From Serratia grimesii NBRC 13537 (lineage in GTDB: Bacteria; Pseudomonadota; Gammaproteobacteria; Enterobacterales; Enterobacteriaceae), in NCBI RefSeq assembly GCF_001590905.1, contig NZ_BCTT01000001.1, positions 62,001-126,000 of the forward strand: a stretch of DNA of 64,000 nucleotides. Reading direction: 5' to 3'. The notes under the pieces were generated by a model. It had not been told where the DNA came from, did no database searches, and saw nothing but the letters and a program-made list of their open reading frames with translations. Shown here in pieces: positions 63,148 to 64,000 of the stretch. The stretch's first letter is position 1, and each line of letters starts with the position of its first letter. Made by a program: the position numbers and the translations under genes.

Positions 63148-63936
63148 TCAGCTAAAATGCAACCGCTCAATCTTGCGTGACAGATAACCAAGATCGCAAT
63201 TGAAGCTCGGTCCAATCTCGGCAGAAAGGCGGCGCAGTAAGCTTAGCGGTGTTTCGACATCGGCAGGTGATGCATAGATAATCACATTGCCACTTGGCGC
63301 GACACAGTACAAAACAGTGTTAAATACGCGGTGTAAACTGTGGTACAGCAATGAGTCCTCATCGGGGACTTCATGGTAATTCAGCACCAGCCAACCCTGT
63401 GGTGAAAGCCGCGCGGCACATTGTTCGAGAAAGTGCTGGGTACCCTGTTGAGGATCCATCGTAAAGGCGCTGTAGAGGTCAGAAAAAATCAAATCATAAT
63501 ACCGCGTTGCGGCAGCCTGCAAAAAATCGGCGGCATCCGCGACGTGCAAAATCACCGTTTGGTCCGCAGGTAGCGTGAAATACTGACGAGCAACAGACAC
63601 GACTGCCTGACGCAGCTCTACCACTTCCAGCAGCATATTGGCGTCATAGGCGTGCAGTGCACGTACCAAACCGCCACCTCCCAGCCCCAGAATTAGCGCA
63701 GCAGAAGGCGGTTGCCAGGCCACAGCCATCAGCATGGTTTTAATGTAATTGTGAACCGGCACCTGTGGTGCGCTGATACACATTTTGCTCTGCTCGCAGA
63801 TGCCGTCAAAACGCAGGGTCCGGTAGCCTTTATGGTCGGACACAATAATTTCACCACAGTGGTCTTGTTCCCGGGCGATCACCTGACCGCGAGGAGTGAA
63901 ATCCAGGGTATTAAGCAATTTATCAACCAAAGACAT
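63148..63936 (-). CDS. Spermidine synthase-like SAM-dependent methyltransferase
   Basis: A 262-residue protein with a spermidine synthase fold. The SAM/dcSAM glycine motif is LGLGGGGLVRAL, the acidic residue that binds the ribose is in VVELRQ, and the active-site region reads FSDLYSAFTMDPQQGTQ. The N-terminal strand domain is HCGEIIVSDHKGYRTLRFDG. Key polyamine-binding residues are not obvious, so true spermidine synthesis is doubtful. The N terminus may start up to 11 codons earlier; ATG at 63934-63936 matches the family better. Bases 63937-64000 hold nothing I can name. Confidence 0.78.
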   Translation of the reverse strand: MSLVDKLLNTLDFTPRGQVIAREQDHCGEIIVSDHKGYRTLRFDGICEQSKMCISAPQVPVHNYIKTMLMAVAWQPPSAALILGLGGGGLVRALHAYDANMLLEVVELRQAVVSVARQYFTLPADQTVILHVADAADFLQAAATRYYDLIFSDLYSAFTMDPQQGTQHFLEQCAARLSPQGWLVLNYHEVPDEDSLLYHSLHRVFNTVLYCVAPSGNVIIYASPADVETPLSLLRRLSAEIGPSFNCDLGYLSRKIERLHFS

Positions 63937-64000
63937 AACGTTTCGTTGAGCCTCCATCAGAAAAAACAACCTTACTTACGGGCACACATAAATTCGGCAG

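Overview
The window looks like chromosome of an enterobacterium close to Serratia (Yersiniaceae-type). This is inferred from AcrZ, OsmB, MdtG, DdpXABCDF and HpxO homologues, an Inh-type protease inhibitor, a BglG/RAT antitermination system, CRP sites of the E. coli type and moderate GC content. No rRNA, tRNA, CRISPR array, prophage, transposase or insertion sequence was recognised. It reads as an accessory-rich catabolic region. The genus is not proven by anything in the sequence.

Layout. 1-6.7 kb: aerobic nicotinate degradation (nicC partial and leftward, nicX, nicR, nicA, nicB). 6.8-8.7 kb: urate hydroxylase hpxO behind a good sigma-54 promoter candidate, then a DUF1003 membrane protein. 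8.9-12.9 kb: a molybdenum/2Fe-2S/cytochrome c dehydrogenase of the aldehyde dehydrogenase (AldHFG) type, convergent with a Tat-exported bicupin of the oxalate decarboxylase family. 14.4-18.8 kb: a beta-glucoside PTS operon (bglF-bglB-bglG) with CRP site, promoter, RAT antiterminator and terminator. 18.8-20.9 kb: a LysR regulator divergent from a split chromate transporter. 21-24 kb: orphan Inh inhibitor, ComB-like phosphatase, RibD-like reductase and an exported hydrolase. 24.4-28 kb: a three-subunit FAD-GMC/cytochrome c sugar or sugar-acid dehydrogenase. 28-33 kb: DMT exporter, AraC regulator, VOC protein, two exported small proteins and MdtG. 33.1-35.2 kb: a two-gene glucosylglycerate-type pathway. 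36.3-43.5 kb: D-Ala-D-Ala uptake and hydrolysis (rpiR-ddpXABCDF) behind a sigma-54/NtrC-like region. 43.5-50 kb: an exported ClpP-like protease, tandem paralogues of PBP2 and PBP3, and a porin. 50.4-51.3 kb: osmB and acrZ. 51.5-62.9 kb: hydrolase, drug exporters, an SDR/TetR pair, a GPH symporter + GH3 beta-glucosidase + AraC operon, and a TetR/MFS pair with a palindromic operator. 62.9-64 kb: a ribbon-helix-helix protein and a spermidine synthase-like methyltransferase.

Two themes recur. First, three separate periplasmic dehydrogenases (nicotinate, aldehyde type, GMC type) each carry a three-haem cytochrome c and would feed electrons to the respiratory chain. Second, several loci handle nitrogen-bearing or carbon-scavenging substrates (nicotinate, urate, D-Ala-D-Ala, beta-glucosides). 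Two of the nitrogen loci have GG-N10-GC sigma-54 promoter candidates, and five regions carry near-perfect or perfect TGTGA-N6-TCACA CRP sites. I found no clearly new defence or mobile system. The most unusual items are the PBP2/PBP3 duplicate pair next to a secreted ClpP-like protease, the relocated acrZ under a perfect CRP site, and several precise unassigned operators.
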